Origin: Enterococcus moraviensis ATCC BAA-383
Lineage (GTDB): Bacteria > Bacillota > Bacilli > Lactobacillales > Enterococcaceae
Direction of reading: 5' to 3'
DNA: 64,000 nt
Assembly: GCF_000407445.1 (NCBI RefSeq)
Contig: NZ_ASWB01000001.1
Location: 1,178,001-1,242,000, forward strand
The stretch's first letter is position 1. Each line of letters begins with the position of its first letter. A program made the translations under genes and the position numbers. A model generated the notes under the pieces. The model searched no databases. It saw nothing but the letters and a program-made list of their open reading frames with translations, and was not told the DNA's origin. This document shows positions 27,492-38,600 of the stretch, in pieces.

Positions 27492-27893
27492 ATATTCCTC
27501 TCATAATTATTTAATATGCCCATCAACTTATTCAAAATCCAACAGTTCATGATTTTATTCTTAAAATTAGTCGTATCAAATTTTTTCAACTCGATTATTG
27601 AGTTCATTAAACATATTTAGTTTGTTAAAATTTTCATATAAATGATCTAGTACGTTTATAACTCAATGTTCCTATGTATGTAGATTGGTCTTCATAATAT
27701 TTTATGTACAAGTTAAAACAGCTTCTAGCTACTCATAACTTTATGGTCACTATAAATCAACAAAATGCTAAATACTTATTAAAATAGAGTCAGGATTCCT
27801 TATAAACAAGTGTATATTTACAAGGAAATCCCTTCTAAAATGGCAGATAACACAACAGCGAAAGTATTCATCTTATTTAATCAACTTATATCT
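27492..27893. other. AT-rich intergenic region, 402 bp
   Basis: No gene seen on either strand. It should contain the promoter of the GH25-GW gene, but no clear -35/-10 pair stands out. A partial inverted repeat (GGATTCCTTATAAA near 27793 with its imperfect complement TTTACAAGGAAATCC ending near 27831) lies just past the end of the GT2 gene at 27894; it has no T-run. Confidence 0.6.
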
Positions 27894-28718
27894 TTAATTT
27901 CTAAGTTGTTTTTTATAAAACGAGCCTCTTAGTTTATTCGGCATTAAACTAATGATTGTATGGACTAAAGAAACAAATAGGAAATCATTGATTTTACCCA
28001 AACCCTTTTTGTAAATAATCCATCTAGCTTTTAGCCCTGGAATCAAGTAGGAAACTCCACCTCTTCTAGAATACATTTCAGCCCCTGTTCTTGCATAGAC
28101 AAGAGTCTGTTGTAAGTTTAAACTTACTGAATTCTCTTTCAAAAGACGCACCCATAAATAATAATCCTCAAATCCTGGCAAAGGCTGATAATTTCCAACT
28201 GCTATGACTGCCTCTTTTTTGAACATTATTGTCATATGATTAAATGGATTTCTTCGTTTTGAATAGGCTCTAATTGCTTCATTAGTTTCAGGCATAAGTT
28301 TTCTTGCAAGCTCATTATCAGGTGTTCCTTCAAATTCAATAATATTTGAACCCAAGATCGTTAACTTGTCATTCTTTAAAAACTCTTGATACTGTACTTC
28401 TAAACGACTTTCAACCATGATATCATCTGTGTCCATTCGAGCTATCAAAGAATTTCTACACTCCTCTACTCCAATAGCTAAAGCCGTACCAAGCCCTTGG
28501 TTCTCTTCCAGTGAAATCACTGTGAGTTGTTCACCAAGCTTTTCTTTGTACTGCTGAATGATCTCATAAAGTTCATCTGTCAACGGACCGTCTTCCACTA
28601 AAAGAATCTCTTCTGGTTTTACAGTTTGATTGATGGTACTTTCCATAGCTTCAATAAAGTATTCTGGTTTCTCTTTGATATAGATCGACATTAATACACT
28701 AACAGCTATTGTTTCCAT
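27894..28718 (-). CDS. GT2 family glycosyltransferase, 274 aa
   Basis: Family 2 GT-A enzyme of the AmsE/WcaA type: VSVLMSIYIKEKPEYFIEAM at the start, LLVEDGPLTDELYE (about 38-51), GLGTALAIGVEECRNSLIAR, and the metal-binding MDTDD (about 94-98), then the acceptor-loop region PLPGFEDYYLWVRLLKEN. It follows epaR by 14 bases and ends the unit on the minus strand. AT-rich RBS region (GAGTGAAATGA). It is a likely second-step transferase acting on the EpaR lipid-linked product (inference). Confidence 0.92.
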   Translation of the reverse strand: METIAVSVLMSIYIKEKPEYFIEAMESTINQTVKPEEILLVEDGPLTDELYEIIQQYKEKLGEQLTVISLEENQGLGTALAIGVEECRNSLIARMDTDDIMVESRLEVQYQEFLKNDKLTILGSNIIEFEGTPDNELARKLMPETNEAIRAYSKRRNPFNHMTIMFKKEAVIAVGNYQPLPGFEDYYLWVRLLKENSVSLNLQQTLVYARTGAEMYSRRGGVSYLIPGLKARWIIYKKGLGKINDFLFVSLVHTIISLMPNKLRGSFYKKQLRN

Positions 28719-28732
28719 TCATTTCACTCGTT

Positions 28733-30127
28733 TCATCTAAATAAATCAATTTTGTTTTCGCTTAAAAAAGAAAGATTTTTCTCACTGCGCTCAACTTCTT
28801 CTACGCCTTGAGAGGATACTTTATCAAATAAAATCTTGATCGTTTGCAATAATATTTTTAAATCTAACATCAACGAATAATTTTTAATATACAACAAATC
28901 AAAATTCAACTTGCTATTATAATCTGATGCATATTTCCCATAGACTTGGGCATATCCAGTAATTCCAGCTCTTACATTGTGTCTTAAATAATATTGAGGG
29001 TTTTCACTATTGAATTGATCCACAAAAAATGGTCTTTCTGGTCTAGGACCCACAATCGCCATGTCTCCACGAATAACATTGATCAACTGAGGCAACTCAT
29101 CTATTCTAAGTGCTCGTAAGTATTTACCAACACCTGTGACCCGGCTATCATTGCTTGTCGATAATACTGGTCCAGATTTAGCTTCTGCTGTTGCAGACAT
29201 CGTTCTAAATTTCAAAATAGGAAACTCTTTTTGATTTAATGTAATCCTAGTCTGTTTGTAAATAACAGGACCAGGTGATGTTACTTTAACAAGGATTGCT
29301 GCGATCAACATCAATGGAGATGCAATCACTAATAAAACCAATGATAACGTGATGTCAAACAAGCGCTTAATGAAATTGTCTTCGCCTTTTATTCTGAAGT
29401 CTGAAACTTCTATAATACTTTCATCTTCAAAGTTCATCATGTTAGGTTTCAACATGATCAGATTCTCAAAGCTAGTATTTAAAAAGAGTTTCTTTTCAGC
29501 TTTTGTGACAAGTTTATAAATTTTGAATTTTTCATTTTCATCGATATGACTAGCTATATAAACGATATCTATTTGATCGAGTAACTTTGTTAGATTTTCG
29601 TAATAATGATCGACAATAACAGTTGTAACTTGGTGTTTTTTATTCTTATGACTAACAAAATTCTGTGTTGCAGAAACAACACTTTCCTCTGTTCCAATAA
29701 TGACAACTTTTTTGATTGAGCTTACTTTCAAGTATAAAAAATAGACAATGATTCGCCAAAGACTCAGTAATATGACACTCACAATAAATGTATAAATCAG
29801 AACAGATCTAGGAAACGTAAACCAACGACCAGCAAATGTTATGGTCATTATAAAAAGGATTGTTAAAAATTGGCTGATAACTGTCACAAAAACAATGTCA
29901 TTGATCGTTCGATTATAAAAAACATACGCACCCAATAACAAATTTAAAAAGACAAAAAATAGTGAGATGTAAATAGCAGACTTTTCATATGAGACAAAAT
30001 TATATGAAGGAATGTTAAATCCAAATTTAATCCAAAATCCAACCAATACAGAAAAATTAAAGACCAAAACATCTACGATAATGATCGCAATTCGTTTTGC
30101 ATTATTCCATTCATTTTTAGTTGACAT
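28733..30127 (-). CDS. epaR: Polyprenyl glycosylphosphotransferase (EpaR-like), 464 aa
   Basis: Initiating phosphoglycosyltransferase that moves a sugar-1-phosphate to undecaprenyl phosphate. The N-terminal half has four or five membrane helices (about 10-125) and a CoA-binding-like domain (about 140-240). The C-terminal Bac_transf domain (about 265-450) begins KRLFDITLSLVLLVIASPLM and has the motifs FPILKFRTMS, LRALRIDELPQLINVIRGDM and VGPRPERPFF. In E. faecalis the corresponding gene, epaR, separates the conserved epa backbone genes from the variable decoration genes, and the position here agrees. It would start the side-chain unit, with the downstream GT2 and Wzx/Wzy genes. RBS GGAAGGAAGG. 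Confidence 0.92.
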   Translation of the reverse strand: MSTKNEWNNAKRIAIIIVDVLVFNFSVLVGFWIKFGFNIPSYNFVSYEKSAIYISLFFVFLNLLLGAYVFYNRTINDIVFVTVISQFLTILFIMTITFAGRWFTFPRSVLIYTFIVSVILLSLWRIIVYFLYLKVSSIKKVVIIGTEESVVSATQNFVSHKNKKHQVTTVIVDHYYENLTKLLDQIDIVYIASHIDENEKFKIYKLVTKAEKKLFLNTSFENLIMLKPNMMNFEDESIIEVSDFRIKGEDNFIKRLFDITLSLVLLVIASPLMLIAAILVKVTSPGPVIYKQTRITLNQKEFPILKFRTMSATAEAKSGPVLSTSNDSRVTGVGKYLRALRIDELPQLINVIRGDMAIVGPRPERPFFVDQFNSENPQYYLRHNVRAGITGYAQVYGKYASDYNSKLNFDLLYIKNYSLMLDLKILLQTIKILFDKVSSQGVEEVERSEKNLSFLSENKIDLFR

Positions 30128-30264
30128 TTTTTACCTTCCTTCCTAACAAAACAAAATATTTATAACTTTCACTAAATTGTATCTTTAGTAAAAAAACTTC
30201 AAGTTTCATGTTACCACATTGAGGCTTAAAAAAAAACAACAACTTAACTGACCGAACGACCTAC

Positions 30265-31428
30265 TCAGTTCAAATCAGATACCGGTCCGTTTTCTAGCTT
30301 TTGCAAGGCAAGGCCTATAAAGCTATAGACAATCGGTATCCAGTAATTTGCCAATAATGTCTCTTCCATCGTAGATTGAACACAAATTGCCATAAAACCT
30401 ATGAACAAACTAATTTGAAAAGAAGAAAGTGGTGTTTTTTTGACTAAATTCGATCCCAAAAAGTAAAGGAGAACGCTAAAAATCAAAATGTACCCAATTA
30501 CGCCATAGTTTCCTAAAACATAAATGTAGCTATTGTGAGTTCCTAAAGACTTCCACGAGGCAGTAAAAGGTTCCATCCCAATCAGCATATTCTGAGTACT
30601 AGAAAACCATTTTTCAAAAAATTCTGCCCAAATTCTTTCTCTTCCTGTAAACAAGTTCAGTGTATCCGATTTTGAAAAAGCATAAAAGATAACTGGACCT
30701 AAGATAAACATCAAACTAAAGAAAGAGAACAAGACATAATTATTTTTCAATATTTTTTTAGGTATGATAGTATCAATGACAATAAACAAGACTAATGCAC
30801 CTAATGACGCTTTTGATTGGCAAACCCAAATCGCCATCAATCCAGCAATATAAACTGGAATCACAAGTAATTTAAAATACCCAATATTGAATGATTTTAT
30901 TAAAATCGACAATAGGATCACAGATAATAACACCGTCATCCCAATCGTATTCGTATTGATCCAAATCGCTTCTAATTTGTTACTATTTTTCCAAATATCA
31001 TTTGCAGGCACTAACTTAGGTAATTCCGTATATATTCTATATAGCGTTACACCAAGAGAAACACCCGTAATGCCTCCTAATAAGCCAAAATCTAACTTTG
31101 TAAATTTCGTCTTTTTAAAACAAAGAAGAAATAAGAGGATCAAAGGAATTGAGGCATTGATAAATCGATTACTATGTCTCAATGAAGAGGTCAGCGAGTA
31201 AAAGATGAAAATGCCACCTGCTAAAAGAATAAGGACCCAATCACTTTTAGTCAATTCTTTAACTTTTAACAGCAACACCAACATAATCGCTGCTGCTAAA
31301 AGATACACACTGTTTACATAAATAAATGACGTTGTTTTTGTTCCAATTCCAACTACCCACATCAAATATGAAGCAGCAATGGTAACTAACAAAATTAGAT
31401 TACTTATCCTATTTAGTATTTTATCCAT
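30265..31428 (-). CDS. O-antigen ligase/polymerase-like membrane protein, 387 aa
   Basis: About ten hydrophobic segments with a Wzy_C-type outer loop in the C-terminal half: RERIWAEFFEKWFSSTQNML followed by IGMEPFTASWKSLGTHNSYI, i.e. the 'W....F......P' and 'HNSY' elements of WaaL/Wzy proteins. It is the second protein of this class (the first is at 17940). By position it matches the gene called epaQ or a close neighbour in E. faecalis, but I cannot assign the letter with certainty. It may ligate finished side chains to the backbone. It is followed by a 137-bp gap and then epaR. Confidence 0.82.
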   Translation of the reverse strand: MDKILNRISNLILLVTIAASYLMWVVGIGTKTTSFIYVNSVYLLAAAIMLVLLLKVKELTKSDWVLILLAGGIFIFYSLTSSLRHSNRFINASIPLILLFLLCFKKTKFTKLDFGLLGGITGVSLGVTLYRIYTELPKLVPANDIWKNSNKLEAIWINTNTIGMTVLLSVILLSILIKSFNIGYFKLLVIPVYIAGLMAIWVCQSKASLGALVLFIVIDTIIPKKILKNNYVLFSFFSLMFILGPVIFYAFSKSDTLNLFTGRERIWAEFFEKWFSSTQNMLIGMEPFTASWKSLGTHNSYIYVLGNYGVIGYILIFSVLLYFLGSNLVKKTPLSSFQISLFIGFMAICVQSTMEETLLANYWIPIVYSFIGLALQKLENGPVSDLN

Positions 31429-31456
31429 ACTAACATCCTTTCAATGAACCGCTCAA

Positions 31457-33418
31457 CTAGTAGATAACTTGATAAATATACGCATTATTTGTGTCGGGTC
31501 CATAAAGTTGTTTCAATTGAATCGTTTCTGTCGCAAGTGTATCAATCGTTTCATACGTAACCAAATATTTGATATTATATTTCTTCAAACTTTCTAATCC
31601 TAATCTGACCACAAAGGCATCTGCGTTCAATAATTCAAACTGTGGTTTATTATTGCCTATCTCTACATAAATATGTGAGTAACGATTGTAAACATCTTCA
31701 TATTTTCCAGTTGGATCAAGAGGTTTCCATGATTCCAAGTTGGGTGTAAAGGCCGTGCCATTAAACGTGTGAACACCTAGCATTGGTAAGTAAGCATGCA
31801 TCATGCGTTCGCCAGCCCAAACCTGATTTGGATCTTTTTTTTCTATCTCCATCACAGTCTGTGCAATTTTCTTTTCATAAACAGCATCTACTCCTCGAGC
31901 AACAGGATTCACACCGCTTCCTGTAAAGAGAACGATTCCTACTAACAATATGGAGAACAAATACTTACGTTTATTTAATAAGAGAACAATAAGTAAACCT
32001 GCAAACAATAAAATCATGATAATATCTAGTTTACTCAAATACAATCTCAAGTTTCCTTTATATAAGGCAAAGAAGTACAATCCAAGATTGATACCAATAA
32101 TTCCTACTTGAGAAACCAGTGACAATTTCTTTTGTTCCCAAATAAATTGAATGAACCAAATACTTAATAAGATTGCTGAAAAACTAAACGCTAGATACGC
32201 CCGTTCTTCTGGTACATAAGACCATAACGTGACCTTAGCAAAAATGGTTGGAAAACGAACACTCATCCAAACCAAATTGAATAAGCTAAACATAAATAAA
32301 AGAAATCCATAAATATTTTCCTTGATTTTCTTATAAAATAGCCATGGTGATACTAGTACTATCACAAAAAAGAAGTGATAAAAACTACTTAATTCTGAGT
32401 TATTACTATAGACTACATCTTGAAATTGCATTTTCCAATTCGTTAAGAAAAGAAAAATATCTTTCTTTGCAAAATCACCGCCAACGGAAACTCTATTTCC
32501 AGGATAGATCGTATGTAAAACGCCCATAAGCGAATCCCACGAAGTTATCAAAGAAACACTTACAATCAATCCCGTAATAAAAACGGCCAATCCTATTGAA
32601 AAGACATCAAATTTATCTAGTTTCACTTTGTGACGAAGATCAATGAAGAACGCAATTAAAAAGAACAGAATCAAATAACCGAATGGTACTTGAAGAGCGG
32701 GATACAATACCAATATGAACCCAGATGCACAAATACTTGCCAATAAGGAGAACAGTACCCGCCACCGTTTATTCTCATGGTAATAAAAATAATTATATAT
32801 GCCCACTAAGAAACCAAACGTAAAAAACACTAAATCGCCAACGGGAGAAACAAACCACCATTGAATCGCTGCTGAGAAGGGAATCCAGACACTTGTTAAA
32901 AGAGCTAAATACTTATTTCTCTTTGTCAAAATCAATCCTATTTCAAAAGATAATAACATCAATCCGATCAACTTTAAGCCCCAATACCATGACAAGCCTC
33001 TTTCTTTTCCAAGAAGAACATAGCCCCACGTAAAGGGTTTAGCGAGTGTCGCTAAATTTAACGCTGGAGAATTGTAGCCTATCACCATATCTTGACCATC
33101 AATCGTGATCACTTCATTATGGCCTTTCAAACCAGTCTGTGTTTGAGAAAGGCTATAAGGTGTTTGAACCATCCATTCATCTGACCTGATTGGGCGTGGT
33201 TTACCTAAAATCACACCTTGTTTATCTCCATCCTCGGTATAATCCGACACATATTGATCCCACATATTGATTGAACTACCATGTATCTTGAAGACCAATA
33301 TAAAAATAAACAACGCTAATGCAATCAAAAAACGAGCTTTGATTAGTCTATCGATTGCAGCACTAAGCTGATGCTTTTTAGAATTACTTCTTTTAGCTTG
33401 CACTTGATTGTTTTCCAT
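31457..33418 (-). CDS. Large polytopic membrane protein, GT-C-like, 653 aa
   Basis: About fourteen hydrophobic segments after a basic cytosolic N-terminus (residues 1-30, Lys-rich). The first outer loop includes IHGSSINMWDQYVSDYTEDG followed by GKPRPIRSDEWMVQTPYS, with acidic pairs as in GT-C enzymes, and the C-terminal ~150 residues form a soluble outer domain. The pattern is that of the large DUF7657-type/YfhO-like proteins found in Gram-positive polysaccharide loci. The frame opens at 33430; I prefer ATG at 33418 (MENNQVQ), preceded by GGAGTTAAAG. The gene sits between epaO and the Wzy-like gene, matching epaP by order. Function: probable transfer of a sugar or modification outside the membrane. 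Confidence 0.75.
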   Translation of the reverse strand: MENNQVQAKRSNSKKHQLSAAIDRLIKARFLIALALFIFILVFKIHGSSINMWDQYVSDYTEDGDKQGVILGKPRPIRSDEWMVQTPYSLSQTQTGLKGHNEVITIDGQDMVIGYNSPALNLATLAKPFTWGYVLLGKERGLSWYWGLKLIGLMLLSFEIGLILTKRNKYLALLTSVWIPFSAAIQWWFVSPVGDLVFFTFGFLVGIYNYFYYHENKRWRVLFSLLASICASGFILVLYPALQVPFGYLILFFLIAFFIDLRHKVKLDKFDVFSIGLAVFITGLIVSVSLITSWDSLMGVLHTIYPGNRVSVGGDFAKKDIFLFLTNWKMQFQDVVYSNNSELSSFYHFFFVIVLVSPWLFYKKIKENIYGFLLFMFSLFNLVWMSVRFPTIFAKVTLWSYVPEERAYLAFSFSAILLSIWFIQFIWEQKKLSLVSQVGIIGINLGLYFFALYKGNLRLYLSKLDIIMILLFAGLLIVLLLNKRKYLFSILLVGIVLFTGSGVNPVARGVDAVYEKKIAQTVMEIEKKDPNQVWAGERMMHAYLPMLGVHTFNGTAFTPNLESWKPLDPTGKYEDVYNRYSHIYVEIGNNKPQFELLNADAFVVRLGLESLKKYNIKYLVTYETIDTLATETIQLKQLYGPDTNNAYIYQVIY

Positions 33419-33460
33419 CTTTAACTCCATTTCATCGACCTACACATTATTTTCCTGTCC

Positions 33461-35605
33461 TTAATCTCTATATGAAAAATTAGGGATTTCTCTTGTAAGA
33501 TTAGGATTATAAAATGGATCATCTTCGATCAGTGTCGACCATTTATGTTCCATCATCGCTTTTTCTTTTTCAAAGCGTTTTTTCTTTTTGCCTTTATCAT
33601 CGTAACCTCTTGTTTGAGATTCAAAATGGTAAAGTTCTGCTTCATGAAGCCAAACATTGTCTCGACCTAGTTCTTTCACCTTTAAGCATAGATCCACATC
33701 ATTAAAAGCAACTGTAAAATCTTCATCAAACCCTGAAACAGCATCGAAATCTTGTTTTTTCATCAAAAGGCAAGCTGCTGTTACAGCTAAATAATCAACA
33801 TTCAAGGCCAATTTCCCAAAATAACCTAAATCTCCATGAGGATAGCCGTAATGACCATGTCCAGCAATGCCGCCTAATCCTAAAATCACACCTGCGTGTT
33901 GGATTGTATTATTTGGATACAATAATTTCGCCCCTACACACCCAATTCGTTCTTGTTGACCAAATGAAACCATCAATTTTAACCAGTCAGCATTGATTAC
34001 TTCGGTGTCATTGTTTAAGAATAAGAGATAGTTCCCCTTGGCCTCTTTGGCTGCAATATTATTGATTTTAGAGAAATTAAACGGAATATCGATTACGACT
34101 ACACGGAAACGCTCATTCAGTTGTTGTGCAAAGCTATCATACAGTTCTTTCATCTTTTCATCTGTACTACCATTGTCTGCAATAATAATTTCATAATTTT
34201 TATATGTTGTTTTTTCAATGATCGACGAAACACAACGTTTAACATCCTTATAGCCATTTTTAGTTGGAATAATGATTGAGACTAAGTCTTCTGACTCGAT
34301 ATCATAGTAAACATCATATAAACCATTTGCTCGACCGTGTGTTGCATGACCTTTGATTTCTCGACGGACTAAAGCATCTTGAACCGCTCTTAGTCCCGCT
34401 TCAAAAGCATACCCTTTTGAAGACTGATCCACTGCGGTTGAAGTCGGTAGCATACGCCAGTGATATAACACTTTAGCAATATGCTTGATTCTGTCACTCG
34501 TTGTCTTTTCAGTAAATCGAAGGACTAAATCATAATCTTGCGACCCTTCATACCCTTTTCTAAATCCACCGATTTCTTCAAGAATCGTCTTACGGTAAAC
34601 ACCTAGATGAGAAATATAATTTGTTCCTAATAATAGATCTGGGGACCAATCTGGCTTGAAAGACGGATCAGAACGATTGCCTTCCATATCGATTTTATCC
34701 TCATCACTATAAATCAAGTCTAGCTCTGGGTTTTCATTCAACGCTTTAACCACTTCATAAAAAGCGATTCTCGGTAATTCATCGTCATTATCTAGTAACG
34801 CAACAAATTCTCCTGTAGCTAACGCTAACGCAGAGTTTGTTGCTTCACTGATATGTCCATTTTCTGGTCTAAAAAATACGTTGATTCGTTCATCTAAATT
34901 ACTATACTCAGTCAATAGTTCTTTTACTCTTAGATCTGTTGAAGCATCATCTGCCATACATAATTCCCAATTTTGGTAGTCTTGAATCAAAATAGAATCA
35001 ATACAACGGCGTAGCCATTTTTCTTCTACATTGTAAACTGGCATAGCAATTGAAATTTTAGGTTGGTATTGAAACCCAGCAATTTCAGCTTTGATTTGCT
35101 CAAAGTCAAAGTGCTCATTTCTTTCCAACCAGCTTGGATAAGAAGATTGATTTCTGATTTTTTCGATTTTAACCCGTTGGATTGTACTTTTGATTCCATT
35201 TCTTTTTAGGTAACTGATGCCTTTATGTACTTTTATCATCAATCTTGCCATCTTATCTTCCGTACCAGGGATCAAGGGGTGTTTTTTCCCTAAATCGATC
35301 CATTCTGATTCACTAGATTGTCCGTCTTCTGAAATAAAACGAACTTCCAACTTATTTTTCTTTTGGATGCCTTCTAACTGAATGGAAAAACCTGCTAAAA
35401 CATCGGAATCAACCTCATAAATTTGGTTGACATCTTCTCTTAAAACACGTTTTATATCGTAAGATGAAACTTGCTCTTGATTGTCGATCGAAATAACTGG
35501 TGAGGACTTTGAATCTGTATTCAAAGCCCAGCCAGTTATCGTTAAGTTGTTGGTTTGTTTCTCTCGATAGATACTATCAATAATGATTTTTATCTCATCG
35601 TTCAT
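33461..35605 (-). CDS. epaO: Two-domain GT2 glycosyltransferase (EpaO-like), 714 aa
   Basis: The N-terminal ~150 residues form a beta-rich domain without motifs. Two GT2 domains follow. The first begins about 178 (PKISIAMPVYNVEEKWLRRC) with MADDASTD and YSDEDKID. The second begins about 445 (VSIIIPTKNGYKDVKRCVSS) with IADNGSTDEK and the intact metal motif LFLNNDTEV; the C-terminal FNDVDLCLKVKELGRDNVWL is typical of rhamnosyltransferase-like GT2 enzymes. Both domains appear catalytically competent, which suggests a polymerase-like enzyme making alternating linkages of the backbone. It lies directly downstream of epaN, which has a related C-terminal half. RBS AAGGAGAG. Confidence 0.92.
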   Translation of the reverse strand: MNDEIKIIIDSIYREKQTNNLTITGWALNTDSKSSPVISIDNQEQVSSYDIKRVLREDVNQIYEVDSDVLAGFSIQLEGIQKKNKLEVRFISEDGQSSESEWIDLGKKHPLIPGTEDKMARLMIKVHKGISYLKRNGIKSTIQRVKIEKIRNQSSYPSWLERNEHFDFEQIKAEIAGFQYQPKISIAMPVYNVEEKWLRRCIDSILIQDYQNWELCMADDASTDLRVKELLTEYSNLDERINVFFRPENGHISEATNSALALATGEFVALLDNDDELPRIAFYEVVKALNENPELDLIYSDEDKIDMEGNRSDPSFKPDWSPDLLLGTNYISHLGVYRKTILEEIGGFRKGYEGSQDYDLVLRFTEKTTSDRIKHIAKVLYHWRMLPTSTAVDQSSKGYAFEAGLRAVQDALVRREIKGHATHGRANGLYDVYYDIESEDLVSIIIPTKNGYKDVKRCVSSIIEKTTYKNYEIIIADNGSTDEKMKELYDSFAQQLNERFRVVVIDIPFNFSKINNIAAKEAKGNYLLFLNNDTEVINADWLKLMVSFGQQERIGCVGAKLLYPNNTIQHAGVILGLGGIAGHGHYGYPHGDLGYFGKLALNVDYLAVTAACLLMKKQDFDAVSGFDEDFTVAFNDVDLCLKVKELGRDNVWLHEAELYHFESQTRGYDDKGKKKKRFEKEKAMMEHKWSTLIEDDPFYNPNLTREIPNFSYRD

Positions 35606-35637
35606 GTTTTGCTCTCCTTATAATCAAAGGTTTTAGT

Positions 35638-38600
35638 TTACTGACGTTTTGGATTTTTATAAACGTCGATCAAGTCTTGTTCTGACCATTTATCAGTCAA
35701 CAACTTGAAGTTGCCTTTTTTATCAAGATTTTGAATTTTTTCTTCTGCTTTAAAGATTGCATAAGAACAATAGACAATCTTTTTATCTAGTTGTTTCGCA
35801 ATTTTCAACGATAAATCCACGCCCATTAAGTCTTTACCTAATTCTTCACTAATACCAGAAACAGCAAGATAATCCGCTTTTCTAAAAATCATACAGCTTT
35901 CTGAAACAGCTTGAACATTTCTTGGTAAAGCAATGCGGTAATAATAGCCTAAACTCTTACCTGGTGTACCTTGTTCTGGATACACCAACCGTTTTTTCTC
36001 AGTATCGATAGAAATACCAATATTTTCGATACGGTAGCGAGAATCGACAACTCTGCCAGTCACAATCCCAGCTGTTGGCTGTTGAACCATATTCATCATC
36101 TCAACTAACCAATTGCTTTTTGTTGGTACTAAACCAGCATCTAAAAGGACAATGTATTCGCCCGTACTTGATTGAACCAATTCATCTCTTGTTTTGCCTT
36201 CGCTGTAAATTAGTTTATTACTTGTTGAATGAACGTTTTCTTTTAATTGTTTTGGTAGAACAATTTCATAATTTTCATAAATCGTTTTTTCTAATAATTT
36301 TTTCAAATAGTCATTGATATCGGCAGTGTCGTTTGTGATTATAAGTGATACTTTTGGTACAGTATCATAGATATAATTGATTTTATATGATCCGTAAAAC
36401 TCTGCAATTTCAACATTCGCTTTAATATTACGGCGATCCATTGCAGCTTGTACTGCACGTTGACCTGCAACATATGCATATCCTTTACTTTCAGGATTTA
36501 AAGCAGTTGATGATTCGATTGCTCGCCAATGGTACATCATTCCTGGGATATGAGCGATATTCTCGGCGTTCTCTGTTGCACGTAAAACGAAATCATAGTC
36601 TTGAGCACCGTTAAATTCAGTCTTCAAACCACCTGTTTTTTCTAATAAAGAACGTTTCACTACTACAAAATGCGTAATGTAGTTATGATTTAAGATCAAT
36701 TCTGAATTCCATTTTGATTTATAAAAGGCATTGAACCGTTTGCCACTTTCAGTCACTTTGTCTTCATCTGTATAAATGAAATCAATCGTTTGATCTTCAT
36801 TCAACGCTTTGACCACTTCGTACAATGCTTGCGGTGCCAATTCATCATCGTTATCCATAAACCCAATGTAGTCACCTGTTGCAATCGTTAGTGCTGAATT
36901 TGTAGCTTCTGAAATATGACCATTTTCTTCACGGTAAATGACTTTAATGCGATCATCTGCGTCCGCATATTTTTTAAGTAGCGGTTTAATGTAATCACTT
37001 GGTGACGCATCGTCTGCTAAACACAGCTCCCAATTTTCATAATATTGATTTTGAAGTGAGGACACACATGCATCCAACCACTTTTCTTCCACATTATAAA
37101 CAGGAACAGCCACAGAAATTTTAGGTTGGAATTTAAATGTTTTGATTTCTTCCAAAATTGCTGAAGAGTCTACTGGTGTCTCTAGTTGTTCTTGACGTTT
37201 GAAATACCATTTCACTGAACCGAGAAGGCCTCTTGTTTGCATTGAACGCATTGCACGTTGAATTTTATTCCCAGGTTGAACCATATTTGGTTTTTCCAGA
37301 CGATATTGTAATTTACGACCATTATTAGCAGCAATGTTCAATTGATACGTCGGTTGATCTTGTGCATCCATCACTTCGATGACAAATCCATATTCTTGAT
37401 CGCCTTTTAACTCAAACATATCAATAACATCTCTTCGATATTCTGTTGTTACAAGATAATCTACAGGTATTTCAGCTGATACTTTAAAATCGACTGGCAG
37501 CTTGTCTTCTTTAGAATATGCCCAACCGCGAATCACTGTTTTTTTCTCTTCGACATGACGAACGATATCATCAATATTCAGTGAAATAAGTGAATCAAAT
37601 TTACTGATTGATACTTTTTTGTATTTTGCCATTTGTTTGCCACTCACCATTAATTCTGTATTTTTTGATTGATTATTTTCTGCTCGTTGTGCGATTGCAT
37701 AATCGATCAATCCATGAACAGTATCAGAAAACATACCTTCATATTTATAGTCTACGGTGATCGTCATCGTTTGTCCGGCAATCTTTTTATCATTTATTTC
37801 CATTACAGGTACTTGATCATCAGAGAAGAAATATTGCTTATCTTTCTCATACACAGCATTTGTTGCACTTGGTTGGATTTCGTTTCCGTTAACCGTTAAT
37901 TCTACCTTAACAACGGCACCTGTCATACTTGGGAAAATTTTTAATAATTCGATATTTTCTGGTATGTCGATCGTAAATGTTTTATTTTCGCCTGACACGT
38001 TATTAAGCTGAACATCAAATTCTTTTTGCTCTTCTTCACCACAATCATATAGGAAATGAATATTCTTTCTATAACTTGAATTGTCCGGTATAACACGAAC
38101 TGGATTTTCCACCGGATGCGCAGAAAGTGCATAAAAATACTGATAGACTTCCCCAAATGGACGTGCTTTAAACGCAGCACGAATTTCCACAGGCAAGTCT
38201 TCATAGTTCGATTCAAGTTCGTTATAACCAACTTCATTGATCGTAAAATCTTCTTTGGCAATAAATAAACCAATTTCTTCAAAAAGCTTTTCAAATCCAC
38301 TTTGAACGAAGAAAGACTTGTGTGTTGCATCAAGTAATCCTGTTTCACGCCAATCTAATTTATTATTGAATAGATCGATCAAAACAGAATTATGTGCAAT
38401 ATTTGGGAAAGTGATCAAGATTTGGCCTGCATCACTTAAAAAAGGTTTTACTTTCATCAACGCATTTTTAGGATTCATTAAATGTTCTAACACATCCGCA
38501 AAAATAATATAATCGAAGGTTTGGCCTTCAAAATGTTTCGTCCAAGCTTCCTCATCGATATTTCCGTAAAAACCATCATTAGAAAACTCACTAACATGAT

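Noticed and set aside
28733-30127. EpaR as the initiator of the rhamnan backbone
   Set aside because: EpaA (50268) is a WecA/TagO-type GlcNAc-1-phosphate transferase at the start of the backbone genes and fits that role better; EpaR fits the side chain.
37941-38348. A 135-aa minus-strand ORF inside epaN in another frame
   Set aside because: It is rich in Lys, Ile and Leu without domain pattern, and overlaps a clear GT/methyltransferase reading frame.
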